From assembly GCA_964558445.1 (NCBI GenBank), contig CAZLEA010000005.1:1-64000 (forward strand): 64,000 bases of DNA. Direction: 5' to 3'. Positions 15,878 to 24,044 of the stretch are shown here, piece after piece (position 1 is the stretch's first letter; each line of letters opens with the position of its first letter). Below the pieces are notes generated by a model. It saw only the letters and a program-made list of their open reading frames with translations, had not been told where the DNA came from and ran no database searches. The translations under genes were made by a program, and so were the position numbers. This DNA is from CAYXVJ01 sp964558445. GTDB taxonomy: Bacteria; Bacillota; Clostridia; Saccharofermentanales; Fastidiosipilaceae.

Positions 15878-17747
15878 CTTCTGCCTCCCAACTAAACGGT
15901 GAGAGCGGCCTCCCGCTACCGTCTCTTATCTGAAGTGCGAGCGGTGCAGCCTCGTAATTGAAGCGCACGCCGTCACCCTGTACGAGGAAGCCGTCCTCCA
16001 GGAAGCGAAGCGTCTCGGGTCGCGCCCAAACAGCGTGCTCCCGATCGTAAACCTCTAGGCCGAGGATCAGATCCTCCGGTATCTCGAGCACACCGTCGAA
16101 CGAATCGATTCGCACCTCGATCCATGAATCGTCTCCGACCTCAATCGAGCGCAGGACAGGTCCGCTCCCACTCTCACCCGGCCGCAAGCGATCTTGCAAG
16201 TCTCGCATGGCGAGATCTGCCCGCACACCGATGGTCCACTTGTCTTGCGGATGCAAGTCATCTATCTCACCGCAATCGACCGTCACGACCATCGCCACAC
16301 CCGGCTCGGCCGCAAGTTTGCGCTGTGCCTCACGAATCAATGCCCACGCTTCGGGATGGATTCGCCTAGCCGGATCCTCATAGGCGGTCAGTTGCATGTA
16401 GACAAACGGTGTCTTCGCTCCAAACTCGTCTCGCCATGCGTCCAGCAACTGGCGGAAACGATGCTCGTAGCCGTCCGGCCGGCTATCGTTACTCTCGCCC
16501 TGGTACCAGAGACTGCCGGCAAACGGGAAGCCGCGAAGCGGTGTAACTTGCCCCTGGTAGAGAGAGGCAGGAAGGCAGTGTGGATGCGTCTCATCGGGTA
16601 TTCGCTCCATTCGCTTCCCCTCGGCAAGCTGCCATGTGCCCGCTAGATCATAGCGATGCTCGCCCGATATGAGGCCATAGAACGGGCCAGGCACGATACC
16701 GCCGGATCCACGATAGACCTTGAGTCTGATAACAAGCTCGTTTCTCCCCTCCAGAAGGACACCCGCGGGTAGCGGATAGCGTCTTGGAGGATAGCGATAG
16801 CCGGTCTCACCGACGAGGACATCGTTTAGGTAGCATGCATCCGTATCGACCAGGCTACCGACTCGCAGCATACCGCCTTCATAGAGCAAGACCTCATCTG
16901 CCGTCAAGTGGAAGCTGCGACGGATCCACAGCGATCCGATATAGTCCTCCAAGTCCGTTCCAACGAACATACCGGGCACGGGGATCTCTCGCCAAGCTGC
17001 CTCGGTCGGCATCGTATCATCCATCGCTTGCTCGTGCCAAGCTTGTACCGCCAAACGTTCCTTGGCCAAGACAGCCTCCAGATAAATCGGGTCTCTATAG
17101 GCTCTCTCCAACCCCAACAACTCCGGCTCATCTTGGAACTTCGCAATCGGTAGCCACGCCTCGATCGGCGTCCCACCGATCGCCAGCATGACGAGACCGA
17201 CCGGTACATCGATCGCCTCACGGTAGCGTCTGGCGAAGCTTAGCCCGAGCGCGCCGAACGTTTGTAACGCATCTCCTTGGGCAAGCTTCCAGATGCCGCC
17301 CGGCTGCCAGTCGTCGGCTTCTCGCCCGAAGACCGCCTCCAGTGTCGGCTTCATCTCGCGGATCAGAGGATCATGGTAATCTCGGAAGCGCTCGCCCATC
17401 TGATCGGGGCAGCGGCTTAGCGGAAGTTCCATGTTCGATTGCCCCGCTAGTATGAAGACGTCGCCGAAACAGATATCCTCCAATACGATTTGCTCATCTC
17501 GGCATACTACTTCCAGTCGATAACCGGTCCCCGCCGCATGACTGCCCAGATTCACGGACCAGCGTCCATCCTCCGGCACCAGCGCGCAGGCGCCGGTGAC
17601 ATAAGCTTCTGCCCCTGCCTCGTCCGTTTGGCTCAAGGAGACACAGACTCTCGTGCCGAATTCTGCACAGCCACGAAGGACTAGCGGTCTATCTCTCTGA
17701 AGCACCGCATGGTCCACGAAGTAACGATGGAGCGAGAATCCGGGCAT
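15870..17747 (-). CDS. Sialate O-acetylesterase-like SGNH esterase
   Basis: 625 aa. Family SASA esterases remove O-acetyl groups from sugars; many act on xylan or other hemicelluloses rather than sialic acid. The nucleophile block is AGQSNMELPL with Ser104; the paired Asp/His block is DDLHP with Asp496 and His499. A beta-galactosidase-like jelly-roll insertion sits in the middle (about 265-360), as in known members, and the GESND segment at 417-421 is typical. The start at 17747 (MPGFSLHRYF) has AGAGGATAAG before it. The gene begins 4 bases after araM stops. No signal peptide is seen, so it would act on imported acetylated oligosaccharides. Confidence 0.85.
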   Translation of the reverse strand: MPGFSLHRYFVDHAVLQRDRPLVLRGCAEFGTRVCVSLSQTDEAGAEAYVTGACALVPEDGRWSVNLGSHAAGTGYRLEVVCRDEQIVLEDICFGDVFILAGQSNMELPLSRCPDQMGERFRDYHDPLIREMKPTLEAVFGREADDWQPGGIWKLAQGDALQTFGALGLSFARRYREAIDVPVGLVMLAIGGTPIEAWLPIAKFQDEPELLGLERAYRDPIYLEAVLAKERLAVQAWHEQAMDDTMPTEAAWREIPVPGMFVGTDLEDYIGSLWIRRSFHLTADEVLLYEGGMLRVGSLVDTDACYLNDVLVGETGYRYPPRRYPLPAGVLLEGRNELVIRLKVYRGSGGIVPGPFYGLISGEHRYDLAGTWQLAEGKRMERIPDETHPHCLPASLYQGQVTPLRGFPFAGSLWYQGESNDSRPDGYEHRFRQLLDAWRDEFGAKTPFVYMQLTAYEDPARRIHPEAWALIREAQRKLAAEPGVAMVVTVDCGEIDDLHPQDKWTIGVRADLAMRDLQDRLRPGESGSGPVLRSIEVGDDSWIEVRIDSFDGVLEIPEDLILGLEVYDREHAVWARPETLRFLEDGFLVQGDGVRFNYEAAPLALQIRDGSGRPLSPFSWEAEGD

Positions 17748-17751
17748 AAGC

Positions 17752-19119
17752 TTATCCTCTCCTAAGAATATCGAGATCGATCGAGAGATCCTCGAACAGG
17801 CGCATGACGGTATACCGTGCGCGCAAATCCTTGGCATGGTGTAGGGCAGATCGCAAGGCGTTATCGTCAACACCAAGCTTCGCAACATCACTTGGGAAGC
17901 CAAGCACCTCGTAGAGTTCAAGGATCGAGGATACAGACGGTGCAGTCTTCGCGAGCTCGATCAGTTCGGCCCATTGTTCTTCTAACCTATCGATTCTCGC
18001 CAGACGCTTGGGCGGATCCTGTAATCCCTCTTCTGCTTCGAGCTTCAATATACCGGATGAGGCAGGACCATACGCCTCCTTGGTTCCCTCTACCCATACC
18101 TCATGGTCGAAGCGCTTCGCCCTATCGCGCGCGCGATCGAAGTCGATTGTCTCCGGCATGTCGGCGAGCTGCTCGTAGATCGAGAGGACGATCGGCAGGG
18201 CTGCCCCCACCTTAAGCCCATGGAGTACCGGCGTCTTATCCGCAAACAAGAACTGCATCTCCCAGAAATGTGCCAGGTGATGCTCCGCGCCGGAGGCAGG
18301 TCTCGAATTCCCACAGTAGTCCATCGCGATGCCGACCTCGACCAAGGCATCGAAGAGCAGGCGAATCGCTTCTGGCTCCCGCTTCGCAATCGAAGAAACA
18401 GAAGCCGCTACCGCATCGCGGCTGCGCTCTACGATCGAGACGATCTCGGGGCAGTAGTACTCGTCAAATGCGATTCTCGCAATCGACCAATCGAGCAGCG
18501 AGCTGTATTTGCCGAACACATCTCCCGCACCGGCCAGTAGCATCTCCTGTGGTGCATCCGCCAGGATCTCTGGATCCGCCACGATCGCAAGCGGACTCTG
18601 CGCGTTAAACGTCTGTTTCATCTGATTCAAGATCAGAGGCGAGACGCCAGAGGCATAACCGTCCATAGACGGAGCGGTCGCGAATACGATGTAGGGCACC
18701 CCTCGCTCATGACTGATATAGCGAGTCAAATCATTTAGTGTTCCAGAACCGACCGCCAGCCAGAGATCGGCCTCTCCGAAGGCTTCACCCGCGAGGCGAA
18801 GCACCTCCACCGCGTGGTCATCTGGCACTAGTTCCAAGTCTTCATAGATATGGGTTCCGATGTCAAACGAGGCCGCCTCTTCCAGCAGACTCAAGATAGC
18901 TTGCCCGGCCGCCCTCATCGTATGGATATCGGCAACCAAGAAGATACGCTTCGCGTTATACTTCTTCAGCAAACCGGGGAGCTTCCCGATCGCACCCTCT
19001 TCTAGAATATAATCCTGCAGATTTGTCTCATGCACCTGTCCGCAGCGACAGGTATAGCGCCGGTTCAGTGCCTCACGAACCCGAAACCGTTTAGCAACCA
19101 GATCACTCATCTCACTCAT
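17752..19119 (-). CDS. araM: AraM/EgsA-type sn-glycerol-1-phosphate dehydrogenase
   Basis: 455 aa member of the iron-containing alcohol dehydrogenase-like fold. AraM of Bacillus subtilis reduces dihydroxyacetone phosphate to sn-glycerol 1-phosphate and belongs to the ara operon. Visible are the NAD(P)-binding loop AVGSGTLNDLTRY, TAPSMDGYAS, and the metal-binding segment GAEHHLAHFWE. An unusual N-terminal extension contains a CRCG pair (YTCRCGQVH). ATG 19119 has GAGGAG six bases upstream and overlaps araL by 8 bases; the esterase gene starts 4 bases after the stop. Confidence 0.87.
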   Translation of the reverse strand: MSEMSDLVAKRFRVREALNRRYTCRCGQVHETNLQDYILEEGAIGKLPGLLKKYNAKRIFLVADIHTMRAAGQAILSLLEEAASFDIGTHIYEDLELVPDDHAVEVLRLAGEAFGEADLWLAVGSGTLNDLTRYISHERGVPYIVFATAPSMDGYASGVSPLILNQMKQTFNAQSPLAIVADPEILADAPQEMLLAGAGDVFGKYSSLLDWSIARIAFDEYYCPEIVSIVERSRDAVAASVSSIAKREPEAIRLLFDALVEVGIAMDYCGNSRPASGAEHHLAHFWEMQFLFADKTPVLHGLKVGAALPIVLSIYEQLADMPETIDFDRARDRAKRFDHEVWVEGTKEAYGPASSGILKLEAEEGLQDPPKRLARIDRLEEQWAELIELAKTAPSVSSILELYEVLGFPSDVAKLGVDDNALRSALHHAKDLRARYTVMRLFEDLSIDLDILRRG

Positions 19120-19909
19120 CAATTTCTCCTCTCTCCAGGCGTCGCCATAGATCCTCGATATCGTCTAATACATAGTGCGGCTTGTCCGCAGATTCTTCCA
19201 GGGTTTGTAGCGTACTCTCACCGCTCAGGACGAGCGCCGTCGTCACACCGGCACGAAGTCCGCTTAGTATATCCGTATAGATGCGGTCGCCGACAACTAG
19301 CGTCTCTTCTGGCCTAACGCCCTTCATCTCCATCGCTTGCAGCACCATCGTCGGCTCAGGCTTACCGATTACGACGGGGCGCTTCCCTGTCGCCTTCTCC
19401 AGGTTATGCATCAAGCATCCGCAGTCAGGGACATAGCCGTAATCGGTCGGACAGACCCAATCGGGATTAGTCGCAATATAGGGGATATCTCGATTCAACA
19501 GGATGCAGGCGTCCTCAAGCTTCTTGAAGTGAAGCTCTGTATCGAAGCCGATGACCAGACAATTCACATCATCTGATCTCCGGTCCGTCACCTTCAATCC
19601 AGCCTCCCGAAGCTCCTCCTGAAACGACTTAGTGCCGAGTACATAGATCAAGCGATCGTGGTAGTGTTCTTGTAAATAGCGGGCGGTAGATTGTACTGAC
19701 GTCATGAAGTCATCAGGTTCGCTACTGACGCCCATTCGCCCCAAACTCTCGATATATGCCCGGTAACTCTTCGAAGAATTATTCGTCAAGAAGATATAAT
19801 CGCGACCATCTTGTCGCAGCCACTCGAGGAAGGGCGAGGTGGCAGGAAACACGGTTTGACCCCGATAGAGGGTACCGTCCATATCGAGCAGAATCAGCTT
19901 CTTCTTCAC
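19112..19909 (-). CDS. araL: AraL/NagD-type HAD sugar phosphatase
   Basis: 265 aa HAD subfamily IIA phosphatase. Motif I is LLDMDGTLY (Asp9, Asp11), motif II is FLTNNSS, motif III GKPEP and motif IV VVGDRIYTDI. AraL in Bacillus subtilis dephosphorylates sugar phosphates and helps keep intermediates from accumulating. The GTG at 19909 is chosen because GAGG lies six bases before it; an in-frame ATG at 19921 is possible. It is the first gene of an operon with araM, esterase and an AraC regulator. The araL-araM order is the same as in the Bacillus ara operon, although araABD are 13 kb away here. Confidence 0.85.
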   Translation of the reverse strand: MKKKLILLDMDGTLYRGQTVFPATSPFLEWLRQDGRDYIFLTNNSSKSYRAYIESLGRMGVSSEPDDFMTSVQSTARYLQEHYHDRLIYVLGTKSFQEELREAGLKVTDRRSDDVNCLVIGFDTELHFKKLEDACILLNRDIPYIATNPDWVCPTDYGYVPDCGCLMHNLEKATGKRPVVIGKPEPTMVLQAMEMKGVRPEETLVVGDRIYTDILSGLRAGVTTALVLSGESTLQTLEESADKPHYVLDDIEDLWRRLERGEIDE

Positions 19910-20004
19910 ACAAAACCTCATTTCTCAGATAAGCAGGTAAGCTCCGCAACAGCGGGCATCGAAGGCGATTAGAGTCTGTTTCAGTTTAACACAATCCGTT
20001 TGAG

Positions 20005-20010
20005 ATATAA
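20005..20010 (+). promoter_or_regulatory. -10 box of the SIMPL-domain gene
   Basis: Perfect TATAAT 43 bases before the ATG at 20053. No good -35 hexamer stands at 16-18 bases, so the promoter may be weak or activator-dependent. Confidence 0.5.
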
Positions 20011-20052
20011 TAGGTTGTAACAGCTAGCCCATATACGAACGGAGGTACCAAG

Positions 20053-20709
20053 ATGAAACGATTAATCAAGATCAGGGGTGAAGCCCATCTCAAGCTCGAG
20101 CCCGACCTCATCGAACTCGAATTGCAGCTTCGAAGCGAGGCGCCGGGGTACGATGAGACCATGCAACTTGCCGTGGAGACACTCGAATCGTGCAAGGCAG
20201 CGATCGTAGAAGAAGGCTTCAGCGGCGACGATCTCAAGACGAGCCACTTCAATATCCAGGCGAAATACGAAGGCTACCAAGACGATCGAAACGAGTACCG
20301 CCAACGCTTCGTTGGCTATACCTGTGAGCAAGGACTCGTGCTTCGCTTCGGGCTGGATCACGGCCGTTTACACCGTGTACTCGCTGCCCTCAGTAGATCG
20401 ACCGCCAATCCAAACGTCAACATCCGTTTCACGGTACAAGACACGAAGGAAGCGACAGATGAACTGCTTCGCCTCGCAACGATGAACGCGAGGGAGAAGG
20501 CCGAGATCCTGGCAGCAGCTGCCGGCGTCGAACTGGGCCCGCTCGTGCGAATCGATTACGATCCGGATCGCCTCCGCCCCTACTCAAGCACGATCTACAA
20601 TATGGATAGACAAGCGGTCATGATGCGAGCCGAATCGGTACCGGAGATGCATGCAGAAGAGATAGGTCTCTCCACCCACGTGTCAGTCGTATGGCGCATA
20701 GCCAAGTAG
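20053..20709 (+). CDS. SIMPL-domain (DUF541) protein
   Basis: 218 aa. The domain is recognised by IRGEAHLKLEPDLIELELQL, the repeated beta-strand pattern and AREKAEILAAAAGVELG toward the end. SIMPL/DUF541 proteins include BP26 of Brucella; they form rings or channels but their role in Firmicutes is unknown. Most family members have a signal peptide; this one starts directly with the domain (MKRLIKIRGEA), so it looks cytoplasmic. A GGAGGT site lies 6 bases before the ATG. It diverges from araL. A scaffold gap begins 36 bases after the stop. Confidence 0.8.
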   Translation: MKRLIKIRGEAHLKLEPDLIELELQLRSEAPGYDETMQLAVETLESCKAAIVEEGFSGDDLKTSHFNIQAKYEGYQDDRNEYRQRFVGYTCEQGLVLRFGLDHGRLHRVLAALSRSTANPNVNIRFTVQDTKEATDELLRLATMNAREKAEILAAAAGVELGPLVRIDYDPDRLRPYSSTIYNMDRQAVMMRAESVPEMHAEEIGLSTHVSVVWRIAK

Positions 20710-20745
20710 CGCCCCGCGGCACACGGTGTCAGTCGTATGGCGTAT
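20680..20745. repeat. 20-base direct repeat at a contig end
   Basis: The segments 20680-20699 (inside the end of the SIMPL gene) and 20726-20745 (next to the N run) agree at 19 of 20 positions, 46 bases apart. The position at the contig edge points to assembly trouble or to the first unit of a longer repeat hidden in the gap. Confidence 0.6.
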
Positions 20746-20845
20746 NNNNNNNNNNNNNNNNNNNNNNNNNNNNNNNNNNNNNNNNNNNNNNNNNNNNNNN
20801 NNNNNNNNNNNNNNNNNNNNNNNNNNNNNNNNNNNNNNNNNNNNN
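20746..20845. other. Scaffold gap (100 N)
   Basis: Exactly 100 N, the conventional placeholder for unknown length. The two flanks do not overlap visibly. A minus-strand gene enters it from the right. Confidence 0.95.
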
Positions 20846-20873
20846 ACAACTCGTCTCGCAGCTCCTTCTTCAT
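20846..20873 (-). CDS. 5' fragment of an unknown gene cut by the gap
   Basis: Nine codons MKKELRDEL run leftward from ATG 20873 into the gap, 31 bases after the stop of the GH51 gene and in the same direction. An AGGTG lies about 12 bases before the ATG. Too short to identify; probably the next gene of the arabinofuranosidase operon. Confidence 0.35.
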
Positions 20874-20904
20874 CTATCTACCAATCACCTGCTATGCCGC
20901 CCGC

Positions 20905-22416
20905 TTATGCCTTGGGAGCCAAGCGAATCAGCAGTACGCTTGCGGCCGGGATCTCGGTCTCGATCGAGTGACCGTCTTGCTTCAACTTCACGGCTGCTGC
21001 ATAGTCTTCAGGTTCAACCTCGTCCGGCTGATCGAAACTGTTGTGCTTGTCCAGACGGTCCTTGTCACCTGCCAGGATCTTCGCCTCCAGTAAGTCGTAG
21101 CCCTGCTCCTCCAATGCGGTCAGAAGCGAGACTTCGACAGGGTAATCCTCATCGGCCGAGAGATTAGCCAAGGTGATGGTCAACTTACCATCTGCTTGAC
21201 GGGACACGGATTCGCTTAGGTTTGGCACTTGTGTCTGATCCACACCGACATCGACCGTATCGATCGAGGATTGGAGTAGGGTTGCGTCTTGATGCTCCTT
21301 AAACAAATCAAACACGTGATAAGTTGGCGTCTTCACCATCTTCTCGCCATCGGTCAAGAGGATCGCCTGCAAGACATTGACGATCTGAGCGATATTCGCC
21401 ATGTGTACGCGCTTACTGTACTTGTTGAAGAGGTTCAGATTGATCGCGGCAATCACGGCATCGCGCGTCGTGTTCTGCTGGAAGAGGAAGCCAGGATTCG
21501 TGCCAGGCTCGACCTTGTACCAGCTACCCCACTCGTCAACGATCAGGGCAACACGGCCCTTGGGATCGTGGCGATCCATAATCGCCAGATGCCCCTTGAT
21601 CAGATCATCCATACGAAGCGTGTTCTTCAGAACCTTGTACCACTCTTCCTTCGTGAAGCCGGTGGCCGTTCCCTTATCAGTCCAACTGTTCGTGTAGGTA
21701 TAGTGGTGGAGCGTAATCGCATCCGTATACCCGCCTGCAATCTCCATAAAGGTCTCGGTCCAGTTATAGTCATCCACGTTCGGACCGCAAGCAATCTTGT
21801 ATACCTGATTATTCCCGTAATTACGCACATAGGTCTGGTAACGGCGATACTCATCGGCATAGTAGGACGGGCGCATATTACCGCCACAGCCCCAGTTCTC
21901 GTTACCGACACCGAAGTACTTCAGCTTCCAGGGCTTCTCCCGGCCGTTCTCCTTGCGAAGCTCTGCCATCGGCGATACGCCGTCGAAGGTGATATATTCC
22001 ACCCACTCGGACATCTCCTGGACCGTACCGGAACCCATGTTGCCGTTGACATAGGGCTCACAGCCAACCTGACTACAGAGCTCGAAGAATTCATGCGTGC
22101 CGAAGCTGTTGTCCTCGACAACGCCGCCCCAGTGCGTGTTGACCATGCGCTTGCGCGCTTCCTTCGGTCCGATGCCGTCCTTCCAGTGGTACTCGTCGGC
22201 GAAGCAGCCGCCCGGCCAACGGAGCACAGGAACACGGATCTGTCGGAATGCCTCGACGACGTCCGTACGCATCCCGTTCACGTTCGGGATAGGGCTGTCC
22301 TCGCCCACATAAATACCCTCATAGATACAGTGGCCCAGATGCTCGGAGAAATGTCCGTAGATCTCCTTCTTGATGTGACTGACTTCACGGTCCAGATTCA
22401 CAGTTAAACGTGCCAT
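20905..22416 (-). CDS. GH51 alpha-L-arabinofuranosidase (copy 1)
   Basis: 503 aa. GH51 enzymes hydrolyse terminal alpha-L-arabinofuranose from arabinan, arabinoxylan and arabinogalactan oligosaccharides. The acid/base is Glu173 in GVGNENWGCG and the nucleophile Glu295 in IVDEWGSW, both in the canonical clan A positions; RWPGGCFADEYHW near residue 66-79 is the family substrate-site motif. A C-terminal beta-sandwich completes the usual length. The ATG at 22416 (MARLTVNLD) follows AGAGGAG by five bases. No signal peptide. It lies 28 bases after the GH27 gene and is clearly diverged from the second GH51 at 30279. Confidence 0.93.
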   Translation of the reverse strand: MARLTVNLDREVSHIKKEIYGHFSEHLGHCIYEGIYVGEDSPIPNVNGMRTDVVEAFRQIRVPVLRWPGGCFADEYHWKDGIGPKEARKRMVNTHWGGVVEDNSFGTHEFFELCSQVGCEPYVNGNMGSGTVQEMSEWVEYITFDGVSPMAELRKENGREKPWKLKYFGVGNENWGCGGNMRPSYYADEYRRYQTYVRNYGNNQVYKIACGPNVDDYNWTETFMEIAGGYTDAITLHHYTYTNSWTDKGTATGFTKEEWYKVLKNTLRMDDLIKGHLAIMDRHDPKGRVALIVDEWGSWYKVEPGTNPGFLFQQNTTRDAVIAAINLNLFNKYSKRVHMANIAQIVNVLQAILLTDGEKMVKTPTYHVFDLFKEHQDATLLQSSIDTVDVGVDQTQVPNLSESVSRQADGKLTITLANLSADEDYPVEVSLLTALEEQGYDLLEAKILAGDKDRLDKHNSFDQPDEVEPEDYAAAVKLKQDGHSIETEIPAASVLLIRLAPKA

Positions 22417-22444
22417 GTTTACTCCTCTCTTGGTCAATACCAAT

Positions 22445-23803
22445 TTAATTGATTACGTTATCAAAATAATAGAACGCCGATGCATGCGCCGCCAGTGTAA
22501 CAACAGGCTTCGAATCTGCCGAGCATACGAGATTCTCGGTCTCCGCCCAGATATCCTTCAGGGTCACAGACGTCACGCCAAGCGCAGCAAACGGAGCAGC
22601 AGTCAAGTCTAGTTCTACAGAGAGCGGTTCATCCGCTAGGTTGAGCAGAACCAAACCGTTTGATTTCCCGTCCTCTTCGACTTGCGTCCAGGCTACGAGG
22701 CCCTCGATGTCATAGCAGAGCTCCTTCGGCCAAGCGCCCTCTTGATTGAAGCGAAGCAAGCGCTCGTTTGTCAGGAGGCTTAGCGTCCAATCGTCGTTCA
22801 TCGGCAGATGGCCGCCCATCATGAGCGGTGAGCGGAAGATCGCCCAGAGATCCATCACCATGCGCTGCTCCTCGCGGGTGAAGTGTGTCATATGACCTTG
22901 GCCAAGACGATTCGTCAGGTAACCGAGCGGCAGCATATCCGCATCCGGCCAGTTACCGGGACTCACAACATCGCCCCACTCGTGGCAGCGCTCGATGACG
23001 CGAACCAGTAGCGGCCACTGATCCCAGAAGTCATCCGTCATACGCCACATATGCGCGTGCTGCATCAAGTGCTCTTGCTTCTCGAGGACCGCGGGTCCGG
23101 GCGAGAGGCTGAGGACGATCGGGCGACCCGTCTTCTTGATCGCCTTCGAGATCAAGGCGACTTCGCCCTCGGGATAGTGATCCTCTGCGATGAAGTTCCA
23201 GGCGATATCGTCTACCTTGACGAAGTCGACGTCCCACTCGGCATATTGAGCGAATTGTGCGTCATACCAAGCTTCTGCCGCCTTGCGAGACGGATCCGTG
23301 CCGTACATATCTGTGTTCCACTTCGCGATCGAGGCTTGTGCGGCTGCGTCGCGGCAGGTCAGACCGCCTCCGTTATAGATCGGCAGATTCTGATGAGCTG
23401 CCTGGCGCGGCACACCTCTCATGATATGCAGCCCGAACTTCAAACCGAGACTGTGCACATAATCTGCCAGCGGTTTGAAACCCGCACCGTCTGCAGCGGA
23501 TGGGAAGCGAACGGGGTCCGGTTGCGGTCGACCGTATTCGTCTAGGACCAGGGGGTAGAAGTCATGATACATCCAACCATCTGCGGTAGGCTCGTACCAC
23601 TGGATGTCGACGACGACATACTCCCAACCATAATCCTTGAGATGGTCATGGATATATTTCGCGTTCGCACGGACTTCCTCTTCGGTTACGCTCGCCCCGA
23701 AGCAGTCCCAGCTATTCCAGCCCATCGGTGGGCAGGATAATACCTTCTCAGGCGTCAGTTTCCGATACGAATCGCTTGTCGAAACTTGCTCTTGTCTACT
23801 CAT
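22445..23803 (-). CDS. GH27 alpha-galactosidase or beta-L-arabinopyranosidase
   Basis: 452 aa. The motif PPMGWNSWDCFG near residue 26-36 is the GH27 signature. The nucleophile is Asp198 in DFVKVDD, and the acid/base lies in RMTDDFWDQW (about 254-263). GH27 includes alpha-galactosidases and beta-L-arabinopyranosidases; sequence alone does not decide, although the arabinose context favours considering the second activity. The ATG at 23803 is preferred over an in-frame GTG at 23812 because AGGTG stands six bases upstream. No signal peptide. It is first of the leftward operon with GH51 and diverges from GH127. Confidence 0.9.
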   Translation of the reverse strand: MSRQEQVSTSDSYRKLTPEKVLSCPPMGWNSWDCFGASVTEEEVRANAKYIHDHLKDYGWEYVVVDIQWYEPTADGWMYHDFYPLVLDEYGRPQPDPVRFPSAADGAGFKPLADYVHSLGLKFGLHIMRGVPRQAAHQNLPIYNGGGLTCRDAAAQASIAKWNTDMYGTDPSRKAAEAWYDAQFAQYAEWDVDFVKVDDIAWNFIAEDHYPEGEVALISKAIKKTGRPIVLSLSPGPAVLEKQEHLMQHAHMWRMTDDFWDQWPLLVRVIERCHEWGDVVSPGNWPDADMLPLGYLTNRLGQGHMTHFTREEQRMVMDLWAIFRSPLMMGGHLPMNDDWTLSLLTNERLLRFNQEGAWPKELCYDIEGLVAWTQVEEDGKSNGLVLLNLADEPLSVELDLTAAPFAALGVTSVTLKDIWAETENLVCSADSKPVVTLAAHASAFYYFDNVIN

Positions 23804-23932
23804 TTGATTCACCTACTCCTGCTCTGAAGCGAGCACCTATATTACCCATCCAGTGTAGCCCATCGAGACTTACCAAACAACAAAATGTCCACCTATTAGA
23901 CAAGTATTTAACCTGTTTCGAACAAGACAATG

Positions 23933-23961
23933 GTGACAAAGCCCCTTTCTCTGACTAGAAT
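23933..23961 (+). promoter_or_regulatory. Promoter of the GH127 gene
   Basis: GTGACA (23933-23938), a 17-base spacer and TAGAAT (23956-23961), each one mismatch from the sigma-A consensus, leaving an 80-base leader before the ATG at 24045. Confidence 0.7.
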
Positions 23962-24044
23962 AAATACAGATGTTAAGGGCCTATCACACGGAATTTCGGC
24001 CATTTCACAGGGGAAATCACCGTACAAGTAAGAGGAGTGTATAA

